From: Legionella donaldsonii | GTDB taxonomy: Bacteria > Pseudomonadota > Gammaproteobacteria > Legionellales > Legionellaceae | Length of the DNA: 64,000 bases | Direction of reading: 5' to 3' | NCBI RefSeq assembly: GCF_900452385.1 | Contig: NZ_UGOA01000003.1 | Span: 18,225-82,224 of the forward strand | Part shown: positions 1 through 7,808 of the stretch, piece after piece | Numbering within the stretch: the stretch's first letter is position 1 | How the letters are laid out: the number at the start of each line of letters is the position of its first letter | Notes under the pieces: generated by a model | Told to the model about the DNA's origin: nothing | Database searches by the model: none | The model's input: the letters and a program-made list of their open reading frames with translations, nothing else | Translations under genes and position numbers: made by a program

Positions 1-1143
1 AATGTCCCGTTCTTTCTCCTGCGGTCTTGAAAAAAGAAGGAGGTTATAAAGCATTTTAACCGCTCCTGTTTTCTGTGAGACCAAATCGTCTCTGAAATAA
101 CGCCAGTCGCGCGCCTGCTCCTCCGTTCCCGCCACCCTTAAGGCGTAATCGCTTTTCGCCTTTTTATCCAAATCGCGCGTTTTGCGGTTTGCCCGCGTCT
201 GGGCTTTAAGCGGCTCATCGATTGAATAAATCACCGAAATCAGATGGTTGCAGCAAATGCTTTGCTCAGGTTCAAAGATATTGCTGCTGTTGTTTAAGTT
301 TGACCACAGGTGAAACTCAGGAGGGAGCTTGTCAATGGTCAGGATAGAAATGGCGGTTTCAAAGCACTTCTCTGCCGCACTGACTCCTGTAAGAAGAAGG
401 CAGTCTTTCTTGACTTCAAGGTCAAAATCATGAGTTAACACCTGATGTCGTAATAAGGTCTTCTCTTCACAGGACGGATACGCGGGAGTCAGGGTATCCG
501 GGTCGTGGGACAGGTAAAAACTTAAGAGATGAAGAAAATCATCGGCGCCTGCGCACTGAAAGCCGATTTTAGCGGCCGTAAGCGAGGCTTCAAACGACAC
601 CCTGAACTGGGAAAAGGATGCTTTAAGGTCTTCCTCTGAGCCCTTATTGACTTTATCAATCAGCACAAAGCACTCAGTCTGGGTCAGCCTTGGTTTTAAT
701 GGCGTGTTCGTTGCAAAGCCTTCTCGTGCGGCCTCCTCATAAAAAGCCTTTAATTGCTCGCCTAAGAGACTTAAATTGGCAAACTCCGTATTGGAAAACT
801 GGCGGGCAAACCGCTCAATCTCAAGTGCTACCTGATTATGCTTGACTAAAATCATCTGCAGCGTAAATTCATGGGTCACCTTGGTGCGAAGAAGTGTATC
901 CATCTGCTCAGCGATGGCTTCATTGGCACCGGTCAAGGGAGTCAGGCGGTATAAAAGCCCGGCATTCGTCTTATTAAAAAAAAGCCGGCTTGTCTTGTCA
1001 AAATAAAGGTAAGGCAGTAAGGCGCTGAACGAGGGGTAGCGGTGGTCGTTAAGACTTAATGCGTCCTCATTGGCGGCCTGTGAACAGCCAGGCATGCCCG
1101 GTGAAAAGTCACCGGCGGCGTTCTTTTTCTTTGAAGCACTCAT
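1..1143 (-). CDS. traC: TraC, F-type T4SS ATPase (N-terminal part, cut by window edge)
   Basis: The frame is open from an ATG at 1143 down to base 1 (381 codons), so the gene runs off the left edge. The start is preceded by AGGAGAATTGG, a good ribosome-binding site. TraC is the VirB4-type ATPase that powers F-pilus assembly at the inner membrane. Only the N-terminal, pre-ATPase part is here; the Walker motifs would lie outside. The call rests on the N-terminal sequence, which opens with a short Lys-rich segment and continues with typical TraC text (HRYPSFSALLPYLYFDKTS, then GLLYRLTPLTGANEAIA). It also rests on position after traV and traB, as in F. It is the last visible gene of the operon coming from 8.6 kb. 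Confidence 0.85.
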   Translation of the reverse strand, partial: MSASKKKNAAGDFSPGMPGCSQAANEDALSLNDHRYPSFSALLPYLYFDKTSRLFFNKTNAGLLYRLTPLTGANEAIAEQMDTLLRTKVTHEFTLQMILVKHNQVALEIERFARQFSNTEFANLSLLGEQLKAFYEEAAREGFATNTPLKPRLTQTECFVLIDKVNKGSEEDLKASFSQFRVSFEASLTAAKIGFQCAGADDFLHLLSFYLSHDPDTLTPAYPSCEEKTLLRHQVLTHDFDLEVKKDCLLLTGVSAAEKCFETAISILTIDKLPPEFHLWSNLNNSSNIFEPEQSICCNHLISVIYSIDEPLKAQTRANRKTRDLDKKAKSDYALRVAGTEEQARDWRYFRDDLVSQKTGAVKMLYNLLLFSRPQEKERDI

Positions 1144-1162
1144 CCAATTCTCCTGTAATGAT

Positions 1163-1414
1163 TCATTGTTTCCATGGCTGGTTTACACAACAGCCGGGCT
1201 TAAGAGCAATGGCTCTGACGGTATCGGCCTGCTGAACAAACTGGCCATCGGGTGTAAAGCGCCTTGCTGTCACCATCTCATTCACCCGCTCCATGCTTTG
1301 ACAGCCGCCTCTGTCCTTAAAGGGGCAGCGGCCATCGGATTCATCTAGAATGGAATGGCCGCAACCAGTCAGCGTTGTGAGCAGGAGGGCTGTCAGAAAA
1401 ATGGGCTTAACCAT
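1163..1414 (-). CDS. traV: TraV-like outer-membrane lipoprotein
   Basis: An 83-residue protein with a lipoprotein signal: a hydrophobic stretch ending in LTGC, with the lipobox cysteine near residue 18. A Cys-rich segment (CPFKDRGGCQSMERVNEMV) follows, like the conserved start of mature TraV. TraV is the VirB7-type lipoprotein that anchors the TraK/TraB outer-membrane core. At 83 residues it is about half the length of F TraV and lacks the long C-terminal region. It overlaps the end of traB by 8 bp and lies 19 bp upstream of traC, the F gene order. Confidence 0.75.
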   Translation of the reverse strand: MVKPIFLTALLLTTLTGCGHSILDESDGRCPFKDRGGCQSMERVNEMVTARRFTPDGQFVQQADTVRAIALKPGCCVNQPWKQ

Positions 1415-2858
1415 GGCTAGTTTCCTTCTGAATGGGTGAAAAAAGCGGCTCGCTTAATTCCGGTTGGCTTTTGCCTAAAAAGACCTGCTCAGCAGCAGGC
1501 TCGGAATTAGGCCAGAGAGAGCCCTGTTCGTGATTATTATTAGCATCCATAGAGTCTTGTGATTCAGTGGATGTACGGCTTATTGTGGTTGTTACCGAGG
1601 GCTCCTCGCGAGCCTCTTCAAAGGCTTTTCCTGATTCATAGACCTGATGCTCTTTGTCAATCCAAAACCCCTTAGTAAAAAGCACTGAAACCCGCCGCCC
1701 TGCCTTGGCAACCACCAGAGGATGGTATAAGTCCGCAATTTTCATCACATAATCCGAAATTTTATTGGCAGGGTTGGTGATTGCCCCGCCAGCCGCGGAC
1801 TGTCCAATGGCGCGAGGGGAAAACGTGGTAATCGATCCATTGCTGTTAATCGTTTGTGCCGAGCCATAGTTTTTTAAGCCATCGCCAATGCCTGCCAGCA
1901 TGCCGGCAGCTGCGGTGTAATTAAGCAGGGGTTTGGTTTTAAGAACGGAGGTGCCGCGTAAATCCTGCATGGCATCTAAGTCAAACACGGTGCCATACAC
2001 TTTCTGTTCAAAGTTTAAGCGCTTGCCCGCACAGGATAAGGTTTCCAGATGCAGGACAACAGAACTTGCCGATAAATCCCCGTAGGTTGAGACTAAGGCT
2101 GAGCAATCTTTTAAATGAGAGAACTGGTTATTGGGCATAATGCCGTTAGAGACCAGACGAATTAAGGCGGTTCCCATGTTTTTAGAGCCATTAATGCCGG
2201 CATCCCCTAAAACACCGGTGAGCATCACACCCTCCACAAAGGTACCTGCCCAAACATAATTGTCAGGGGTATGTTCTTCCTTGTTTTTATTAACTAACAA
2301 GCGCACTGTTTCAAGGCCAGCATGGGCGTAATAATCGCGTTGCTGCTGTAATTTGGCTTTTTTTCGTGCCTCCATTTCCTCTTTAGTTGGAGGTCGTGCC
2401 GCAATGCCTGCCATGGATGACGAGGATGCGGTTTTAAGCAGTGCGAATTGCAGCTTTTCATTGATTTTGAGGTTTTCTTCTTTCAGGGAAGCCAGTTGCT
2501 CATTCATGCTTTTGATTAAGGCTTTCGTCTCCTCATCCATTGTGGCGGCAGGAGCCACTGTCTCCTTCTCTTCCTTTTTTTTCATCCTCGCTGTTAGTTT
2601 ATCAATCTGGTGCTGTTGCCTTAGAAGCAATGCCTCATCGCTTCGTTGGTTAAAGGATTTATCAAAAACCCCATCAAAAGCCGGCGGCCGCTTAATTTTT
2701 GGCGCTGGCGAGCTTTTGGTAAAGGCATAAAATCCCACCGATAAGAGGGCAATGAATAACAGCGCCAGCGCGTTTTTAAGCTGTTCTTTTTTGGCCTCGC
2801 CATTGAGATTACGCCGCCCTTTTGTGAGCGTTTTAAGTTTGCTGAACAAGGCCTTCAT
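1407..2858 (-). CDS. traB: TraB, VirB10-like T4SS core protein
   Basis: A 483-residue protein, close to F TraB (about 475). It has a cytoplasmic N-terminus, one membrane helix at about residues 30-46, a proline-containing linker (SSPAPKIKRPP) and a charged coiled coil at about 70-145. The C-terminal half is a VirB10-like beta domain, including YGTVFDLDAMQDLRG and the antenna-like segment near LLNYTAAAGMLAGIGDGLKN. TraB bridges the inner membrane to the TraK/TraV ring of the conjugation channel. Its start codon immediately follows the traK stop, implying tight co-expression. Confidence 0.9.
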   Translation of the reverse strand: MKALFSKLKTLTKGRRNLNGEAKKEQLKNALALLFIALLSVGFYAFTKSSPAPKIKRPPAFDGVFDKSFNQRSDEALLLRQQHQIDKLTARMKKKEEKETVAPAATMDEETKALIKSMNEQLASLKEENLKINEKLQFALLKTASSSSMAGIAARPPTKEEMEARKKAKLQQQRDYYAHAGLETVRLLVNKNKEEHTPDNYVWAGTFVEGVMLTGVLGDAGINGSKNMGTALIRLVSNGIMPNNQFSHLKDCSALVSTYGDLSASSVVLHLETLSCAGKRLNFEQKVYGTVFDLDAMQDLRGTSVLKTKPLLNYTAAAGMLAGIGDGLKNYGSAQTINSNGSITTFSPRAIGQSAAGGAITNPANKISDYVMKIADLYHPLVVAKAGRRVSVLFTKGFWIDKEHQVYESGKAFEEAREEPSVTTTISRTSTESQDSMDANNNHEQGSLWPNSEPAAEQVFLGKSQPELSEPLFSPIQKETSHG

Positions 2859-3566
2859 TTAACCGACCTCCTGATAAAGCCCATAGAGCAAGGCCGTTTC
2901 ACCGGGTGCAATGGCTTCTTTTGACAGACGAAGCGACAGGGCGGATTGATTGGCGAACAGGGCGGTATTAAGCGCCTGAATCGCGTTTGATTTGTTCTCA
3001 ATGGTATAGATGTAGGCTGACATCCCCTGATGCTCAAACGCCTTCTTAAGGTTTAACTTCAAGATTTTGTTGACATAAAAAGGCCGTGTCGGAGTGGGCT
3101 TTGCCTTAAACCCCTCTGGAATGTCGCCTGCCATTAATCGTTCTATCACCTCCTCTGCCTCATTGCCTGCTTCAGGGTGTTTAAAGGCGGTCTTTATTGT
3201 CATGCCCTTGTGTACCAGACGTATTGTTTTACCCTCTGTCTCTTGCGGTCTGATGGTTAAGGAGAAATGATGATTCGCATCGGTCACAAAAAAAACAGTC
3301 AGGGGAATGTCTGCCATCGGCTTTAAATAAGCCGAACTATCCATCTCCCCTGTGCTGCCTGCGGTCTTATTCACTGTAAAGGCATTTTCAGGGTAAGCCA
3401 GTTGTACAATTTTTTCGCCTTCAACAAAAATGCGGTTAAAATTAAGGCTTGATAAGGCCACCTCAAACTGCTCCCCTTCCGCAAAGGGAAGCGCTACGGG
3501 TGCGCTACCCGCCCAAAGTGAGGCTGATATCAGCATTAGTCCTACTGATTTAGACAAGGATTTCAT
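2859..3566 (-). CDS. traK: TraK, VirB9-like secretin-type T4SS protein
   Basis: A 235-residue protein with a Sec signal peptide (hydrophobic residues about 8-20, then AGSAPVALPF), near the 242 residues of F TraK. TraK sits in the periplasm and outer membrane and forms the outer core ring with TraV and TraB. The N-terminal strands (LSSLNFNRIFVEGEKIVQLA) match the TraK pattern in which the protein senses an N-terminal RI.v.G segment. The gene overlaps traE by 4 bp and abuts traB. Confidence 0.87.
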   Translation of the reverse strand: MKSLSKSVGLMLISASLWAGSAPVALPFAEGEQFEVALSSLNFNRIFVEGEKIVQLAYPENAFTVNKTAGSTGEMDSSAYLKPMADIPLTVFFVTDANHHFSLTIRPQETEGKTIRLVHKGMTIKTAFKHPEAGNEAEEVIERLMAGDIPEGFKAKPTPTRPFYVNKILKLNLKKAFEHQGMSAYIYTIENKSNAIQALNTALFANQSALSLRLSKEAIAPGETALLYGLYQEVG

Positions 3567-4126
3567 TCACTAACCTCCTTAATGGATTGCAGCATGAGAA
3601 GACCTGACTTCAGTGCAAACTGAAGCAGGTAGGTTTTTCGCTCTTCTTTAAGCGGCAGACCATGACTGGTTCGATGTAATACCCCTGCTACACGTCCCTG
3701 ATGATGGCTGATGTCGATTTCAATATGGTCGACATCAGCATAAAACACACTGGAAATGTTTTTTTCCTGCACGGTTCTTACTTCCTCTTCAAGCCGGCGC
3801 TTAAAGTGCCGCTGAAAATCTGCCGGAATTAAATGAACAAGCTGCTCCACCCTTGCCTCGATGGTGTCGGGTGAATAAGTCAGGCGTAAGTCAATCACTT
3901 TCAAAGCGAGGTCTTTTAAATAGCCTGGCGAATAGGCTGTCTCTCCAATGTTAAATTCACTTCCCGTGCAGAGTGGTAGCCAGTGGGTTTGCCTATGCTT
4001 CACGACATAGGCGCAAAGAAGACTCAAGGCCACCACCGCAAGGCTTGAAGAAATTGCCCAGCCCAGCACCCACTTGAGAAGCAGGCGGGTTCGGGCAATG
4101 ACGTCATCACGATAAAGAATGTCCAT
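3563..4126 (-). CDS. traE: TraE, VirB8-like T4SS protein
   Basis: A 187-residue protein, essentially the length of F TraE (188). It has one N-terminal membrane helix (about residues 17-44) followed by a periplasmic NTF2-like domain of the VirB8 type. TraE is an inner-membrane scaffold of the mating-pair formation complex. It lies between traL and traK, the canonical order, and overlaps traK by 4 bp, which suggests translational coupling. Confidence 0.87.
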   Translation of the reverse strand: MDILYRDDVIARTRLLLKWVLGWAISSSLAVVALSLLCAYVVKHRQTHWLPLCTGSEFNIGETAYSPGYLKDLALKVIDLRLTYSPDTIEARVEQLVHLIPADFQRHFKRRLEEEVRTVQEKNISSVFYADVDHIEIDISHHQGRVAGVLHRTSHGLPLKEERKTYLLQFALKSGLLMLQSIKEVSE

Positions 4127-4129
4127 GGC

Positions 4130-4420
4130 TCACCGGGTGTACAATCGGTTGGAAGAATCAGGAAAAGCACGAAACAGGAGCGAACTCATCCTGTGCGGCA
4201 ATCCCCAGTAAAGACTTGCCAGAAAAAAGCGCAGCGGAAACCCGCCAAAGCGGTAATGCATGACAAGACTTAATGCCGCGCCAATGATAAAAAGCTCAAA
4301 GGCGTAGCCTGCAAAAAGGCCAATCGTTGTCAGCAAAAAGACCGGTATGGCGGTGGTTATCGGAATGCCGGCCAGTTTCGGCTCCTCTGAAAGGAGAAAG
4401 GTTTTGTAGTGGCGTGCCAT
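4130..4420 (-). CDS. traL: TraL, VirB3-like inner-membrane protein
   Basis: A 96-residue protein with a hydrophobic hairpin at about residues 20-58, preceded by a short polar N-terminus. The GGFPLRFFLASLYWGLPHR segment after the membrane region is typical of TraL. TraL is the VirB3-type partner of the TraC ATPase. It overlaps the end of traA by one base and sits 3 bp from traE. Confidence 0.85.
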   Translation of the reverse strand: MARHYKTFLLSEEPKLAGIPITTAIPVFLLTTIGLFAGYAFELFIIGAALSLVMHYRFGGFPLRFFLASLYWGLPHRMSSLLFRAFPDSSNRLYTR

Positions 4421-4740
4421 TATTTAAGTGCCCAATGAGTAAAAGCCATCAGCACCGGAAGCCCGCCCAGCACCACAATGTTTTTGGTTTTGATGTAGGC
4501 ATAGGCACCCGCCAATCCCTCAGCCAGCAGGATAAAATATTGAGTATCCGAGCCCTTACCAAAGGTGGCACTGATGTCAGACTTAAGTCCACCCAAGTGA
4601 TTAGTTCCCGTCCCATCGGCAAAACTCTGGCCGCAAAGAAGGGCATTGACAATAAGACCAAGGACAATCAGAGGCATAAACTGCTGACTTTTAATAAAGC
4701 AAAGAATGCTCAATCGGTTTGCTACTTCTACAATTTTCAT
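4420..4740 (-). CDS. traA: TraA, F-type propilin
   Basis: A 106-residue pilin precursor. It has a long leader with a hydrophobic segment (about residues 22-40) ending in QSFA, a probable leader peptidase site, then a mature domain of about 64 residues with two hydrophobic segments around a short basic loop (YIKTKN). This is the F pilin architecture. The mature part begins DGTGTNHLGG. Pilin subunits polymerise into the conjugative pilus. The gene is at the head of the traA-L-E-K-B-V-C block. A small GC hairpin lies just upstream. Confidence 0.8.
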   Translation of the reverse strand: MKIVEVANRLSILCFIKSQQFMPLIVLGLIVNALLCGQSFADGTGTNHLGGLKSDISATFGKGSDTQYFILLAEGLAGAYAYIKTKNIVVLGGLPVLMAFTHWALK

Positions 4741-4775
4741 CGTTTTTTCCTTTTTTTAATTAAAAAACTTCCGTC

Positions 4776-4789
4776 AACCCTCGCGGGTT
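4776..4789 (-). promoter_or_regulatory. Short GC hairpin upstream of traA
   Basis: A palindromic AACCC-GCGA-GGGTT element sits between the 4820 gene and traA. Read on the minus strand it is followed by a T-rich tract before the pilin ribosome-binding site. It could act as a weak attenuator or an mRNA processing site that raises pilin expression. Its role is inferred only from position and shape. Confidence 0.35.
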
Positions 4790-4819
4790 TAAAAAACACC
4801 GATGGTTTTTAAAATGGAT

Positions 4820-5140
4820 TTAGCTGGTTTTTGTCAGTGCCTCATGAATGGCTGCCAGCCGTTCATTGCCTGTTTTAATCTCGGCCAACAGAGCATCGAG
4901 CTTTTGATTATTTTCAGAGAGCAGGCTTAAAAAAGTGACGTATTCTGCTGCATGGGCAAAGGAAGGCAGCTGCTCATTTAGCATCACAAGTGCGGCGTAG
5001 AGGGGGCTTCCTGTCATGACCTCCCTGACGCGGTTAAACATCGACAAGGCATTCTCTGCCTGCACGCTTTCTGTCAGCGGTGCTGCAATCCCCATCTTCA
5101 GTACGAGCATCAACACCACGGATAAACTGATTTTTTTCAT
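4820..5140 (-). CDS. Small exported protein of the tra operon, unknown function
   Basis: A 106-residue protein with a clear Sec signal (about residues 1-19, ending GIAAP). The remainder is helical and polar, and the C-terminal 35 residues look coiled-coil (NQKLDALLAEIKTGNERLAAIHEAL). No family is recognised. It overlaps the next upstream gene by 4 bp (ATGA) and forms a tightly coupled trio with 5137-5433 and 5430-5807, between traT and traA. The setting suggests an envelope accessory of the conjugation apparatus. Confidence 0.6.
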   Translation of the reverse strand: MKKISLSVVLMLVLKMGIAAPLTESVQAENALSMFNRVREVMTGSPLYAALVMLNEQLPSFAHAAEYVTFLSLLSENNQKLDALLAEIKTGNERLAAIHEALTKTS

Positions 5141-5433
5141 GATTTCCCTTTTCGGCTTATTGATAAATTAATCCACTGCCAGAATGCTAAAGAGAGGCAG
5201 CCAAGAATTAGCACCATTACCATTGCCGAGGTTGGCTTGAAATGAAGGATTAGTCGGGTCATGCGCTCTGTCAGCAAGGCATCCGGTGTGGTCGCAAGCA
5301 TCATCAAAGCACCCAGCACAAGAAAAAGTGCCCAAACGCCAACCAAGAGAAATAGCGAATGAAGAAAAAAGCCTGCTGAGCAAGCGAGATGACGACACCC
5401 CTGTTGTAAAGCATTTTTAGCGAACTGTTTCAT
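5137..5433 (-). CDS. Two-helix inner-membrane protein of the tra operon, unknown function
   Basis: A 98-residue protein with two strong hydrophobic segments (about residues 20-46 and 70-90) and a basic C-terminus (SISRKGKS). It is not recognised as a named tra product. It overlaps both neighbours by 4 bp, so the three genes are probably translated together. The likely role is a membrane accessory of the pilus or entry-exclusion module, inferred from context only. Confidence 0.6.
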   Translation of the reverse strand: MKQFAKNALQQGCRHLACSAGFFLHSLFLLVGVWALFLVLGALMMLATTPDALLTERMTRLILHFKPTSAMVMVLILGCLSLAFWQWINLSISRKGKS

Positions 5434-5807
5434 TCCTGCACCCTGCTTAATATTTCAACCTGCGCCTTTATGTCGCGCACCTGATTAATAAAAGGGACGG
5501 CGTTAACCGCGATGTTTTTACACCAGTCTCGGCTTCCTGCAATGGCCTGCAACTCATTCTGGCTATAACCTAAGTCGGTCAGCGCCAAAACGAAGCGTTG
5601 ATAATGGACTTTCATCGCAGCGGCTTTTAAATAAGCGGCTGCAATCTCAATATCACCCTGGCAGGGTGATTCCAGGGTTTGATGGGAAAGCGAGGTCAAA
5701 GCTTGAGCTGTCTCCTTTAAAGCCTGCTCAATCGCAGGACGCTCAGGAAAAGCCAGTACGCTGCCGGCAACTAAACATCCTGCAAGGGGTAAAACAAGTC
5801 GTTTCAT
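5430..5807 (-). CDS. Small exported protein of the tra operon, unknown function
   Basis: A 125-residue protein with a signal peptide (MKRLVLPLAGCLVAGSVLA, predicted cut after the second Ala). The mature part is helical with two cysteines (SPCQGDIE and DWCKN), consistent with a periplasmic disulfide-bonded protein. No family is recognised. It is the first gene of the coupled trio downstream of traT. A good ribosome-binding site (AGGAGG) precedes the ATG. Confidence 0.6.
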   Translation of the reverse strand: MKRLVLPLAGCLVAGSVLAFPERPAIEQALKETAQALTSLSHQTLESPCQGDIEIAAAYLKAAAMKVHYQRFVLALTDLGYSQNELQAIAGSRDWCKNIAVNAVPFINQVRDIKAQVEILSRVQE

Positions 5808-5833
5808 TGGATAACCTCCTGTTAAAGTACTGC

Positions 5834-6586
5834 TTAGAAAATTCCTGTTAATGTTCTTACTAGTCCCTGCTCCAAAGCAGATTTAGCCTCAGCAAAGGTC
5901 AAATTCACTTTGTCCGCATTGGAAACGATACGGGTGCGGTAGCGTAAAAAGTCACTGTCTTTAGTCGATATCTGATAGGTACCGGACGCTGTGCCATTAT
6001 CAAGGGAGGAACGAAACTGCTCGCGAACCTTTGCACCCTTTCCTGCACGCTCTGAAATCTGTACATCGGTGATTAGCGTGTAATTAACATCTTTAACCAG
6101 TGAATCCGCGGCAAGGCCTATCACACCGCCTGCAAGTCCCCCTGCAAGGATGGTGTTACCATTGTGGGATAAAGCCCCCAAAGCAGCACCGGTTCCAGCA
6201 CCAGCCAAGGCCGAACCAAAGCCACCGCCTAAAGCAGTCTGACTTGCAGCCACGCTCATCTTGCCGACTTTAAGAATATTGGCCTGTAAGAGGTAATGAG
6301 CATTCTTTGGATTATTAACTACCTGATAACCCTGTGCCTTTAAAGAGTCAGCCAGGGGTTTGGCAAGGTCTAAACGCTCCTGTGAGGTATTCTTCACCGC
6401 AATGAAAATCGTCTTTTGACTTGGAGCGACGGGGTCTAGAAAAATGGTTTTACTGAGTTTTGTGTCAGTCGTCATTTTGCCATGCTCAAGCACCGTTTGA
6501 GTGGCAGCACAACTCATTAGAAAGACTGCGGTTGAACCTAACAGCGTCCATTGAATGAAGGATTTTGTAGTGTCATGTTTCATCAT
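5834..6586 (-). CDS. traT: TraT, surface-exclusion lipoprotein
   Basis: A 250-residue protein, close to F TraT (about 244). The signal ends in a lipobox (VFLMSCAATQ). Two glycine-rich segments follow, around residues 120-160 (GGGFGSALAGAGTGAALGAL and ILAGGLAGGVIGLAAD), as in TraT. The protein lies in the outer membrane and blocks mating between cells carrying the same plasmid. In F, traT follows traG and traS; here it has moved to the front of the operon, just after the csrA-like gene. Confidence 0.88.
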   Translation of the reverse strand: MMKHDTTKSFIQWTLLGSTAVFLMSCAATQTVLEHGKMTTDTKLSKTIFLDPVAPSQKTIFIAVKNTSQERLDLAKPLADSLKAQGYQVVNNPKNAHYLLQANILKVGKMSVAASQTALGGGFGSALAGAGTGAALGALSHNGNTILAGGLAGGVIGLAADSLVKDVNYTLITDVQISERAGKGAKVREQFRSSLDNGTASGTYQISTKDSDFLRYRTRIVSNADKVNLTFAEAKSALEQGLVRTLTGIF

Positions 6587-6606
6587 AATTCCTTGTTTAT
6601 TTATTA

Positions 6607-6810
6607 TTAAATCCGGCTCTCATTAGCAGCTCTGAAAAGACGCCCTTCTTTTGCACCATGTAGTCGTTGGATAATTTCCCCTCTTATAGGCACCGCATGC
6701 TCAGTAAGAATGACTATCGTCACGGTATTGCCTTCAATCGCTCTTATTTGAACTTCAATCTCATCGCCTATGCGAATTGACTCCCCTGGCCTTCTTTTTA
6801 CAATCAACAT
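6607..6810 (-). CDS. csrT: CsrA-family regulator of the CsrT/LvrC type
   Basis: A 67-residue CsrA homologue. The first strand and loop (MLIVKRRPGESIRIGDEI) and the RNA-contacting Arg in PIRGEI (R43) are conserved. CsrA proteins bind GGA motifs in mRNA leaders. In Legionella conjugative elements, a CsrA paralogue (LvrC/CsrT) lies next to lvrA-lvrB and tunes element or host gene expression; this context matches. It lies 20 bp upstream of traT in the same operon. Whether it targets host or plasmid mRNA cannot be read from the sequence. Confidence 0.88.
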   Translation of the reverse strand: MLIVKRRPGESIRIGDEIEVQIRAIEGNTVTIVILTEHAVPIRGEIIQRLHGAKEGRLFRAANESRI

Positions 6811-6825
6811 TTAATTGCTCCTTTA

Positions 6826-6948
6826 TTAATGAATTGCTACCAGCATCATCAGACCTAATCCTGCAAATACCCCATGCAGGCACAACACCTGAGCCATCAG
6901 AGGGGTTACTAAACCTCTTTCTACGTTCCCTTTGAGCTTCTTTAACAT
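6826..6948 (-). CDS. Possible 40-residue membrane peptide
   Basis: A short frame starts with ATG at 6948 and encodes a 40-residue peptide with a basic N-terminus (MLKKLKGNVERG) and one hydrophobic segment over the last 25 residues. A GGAG motif lies about 8 nt upstream of the start. It exactly fills the gap between the 61-residue gene and csrT on the operon strand. A real small protein is plausible; a chance frame is not excluded. Confidence 0.45.
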   Translation of the reverse strand: MLKKLKGNVERGLVTPLMAQVLCLHGVFAGLGLMMLVAIH

Positions 6949-6969
6949 CCCTGTCTCCAATCAGTAGTT

Positions 6970-7155
6970 TTAATGAACGTGAGGCTTCGCTTCACAGCGA
7001 TACAGCAGCTGGCAGGCCTCTACGATTTTTTCCCAGGCAAGCCATAAATCAGGGTGCTGGGTTTTATCCCAGGCACGCCATAAGGTACGACCTGATAGGC
7101 GAAATAACTCAAGCAACTCTTCCGGTGTTTCGGCGTCAAAGAGTAAGTTGCTCAT
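6970..7155 (-). CDS. Small cytoplasmic protein in the lvr-like regulatory block
   Basis: A 61-residue acidic, Trp- and Leu-rich protein with no signal or membrane segment. It starts exactly at the base where lvrB ends (stop and start overlap), so it is probably translated with lvrB. It is not recognised beyond its position in a Legionella-type lvr operon, where small ORFs of this kind occur. Confidence 0.6.
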   Translation of the reverse strand: MSNLLFDAETPEELLELFRLSGRTLWRAWDKTQHPDLWLAWEKIVEACQLLYRCEAKPHVH

Positions 7156-7808
7156 CAGGCAGTCCTCAGTAATGATTTAAGGTTGGGAATAGGGTTTCGT
7201 TTCGTTCTGATGGGAGAAAGCGCTGTCTCTGGCACATCAGTCAACAAGATACCGTCTGCTACCTGCCTGCAAAGTTCCTCATAGACGTTTTTAAAGACTG
7301 TAAAGGCCTGATGGACGGGTGCTTTATCCATAAAAGCCACACCGGCTCGTACCAGCGAATGCTTGACCACAAGATGCGACCAACGGGTGCGGCTTGGAAA
7401 AAGTAAATGAGCCTGGACTTCTCGAAACGCTTCATGAACCGTAGGTACCCCCTCCCCTGCTCGTTTTAAACAAAGGTGGCGGAACTGAGTACAGTTCGGC
7501 GGCCAGGTTTCAAAGCGGCTATCGCGGTAAAGAGCATGAAGGCCATGACGAAGATCATCGCGGCTTAAATCGTTAAGCGCTTGATACCACACACCAGAGG
7601 CATCACTCTCCCCGTGAGCATGGGTAAATCTTGCGCCGTAAATGTCAGAGAGCTGCTTCCATAACAAAGCCATCAATGCTTTGGGTAAGACTGCCTTTGT
7701 CGAAGAATTGCCCTGTTCGCTCGCAGTAGTCAAACTCGCTGGCATAGGCTCGGATAACACGCTCTGAAGGAGTGAGTGAACGGGCTTTGGGTTGACGGCT
7801 GTCTGCAT
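7155..7808 (-). CDS. lvrB: LvrB-like protein of the ICE/plasmid regulatory block
   Basis: A 217-residue soluble protein. The middle (residues about 75-130, with YQALNDLSRDDLRHGLHALY and WPPNCTQFRHLC) resembles the replication protein P-like fold seen in LvrB-type proteins. The start at 7808 has a strong ribosome-binding site (GGGAGAG, 7 nt upstream), so its 164-bp out-of-frame overlap with the end of lvrA looks real rather than a mis-annotated start. It lies between lvrA-like and csrT-like genes, the order known from Legionella mobile elements. Confidence 0.65.
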   Translation of the reverse strand: MQTAVNPKPVHSLLQSVLSEPMPASLTTASEQGNSSTKAVLPKALMALLWKQLSDIYGARFTHAHGESDASGVWYQALNDLSRDDLRHGLHALYRDSRFETWPPNCTQFRHLCLKRAGEGVPTVHEAFREVQAHLLFPSRTRWSHLVVKHSLVRAGVAFMDKAPVHQAFTVFKNVYEELCRQVADGILLTDVPETALSPIRTKRNPIPNLKSLLRTA

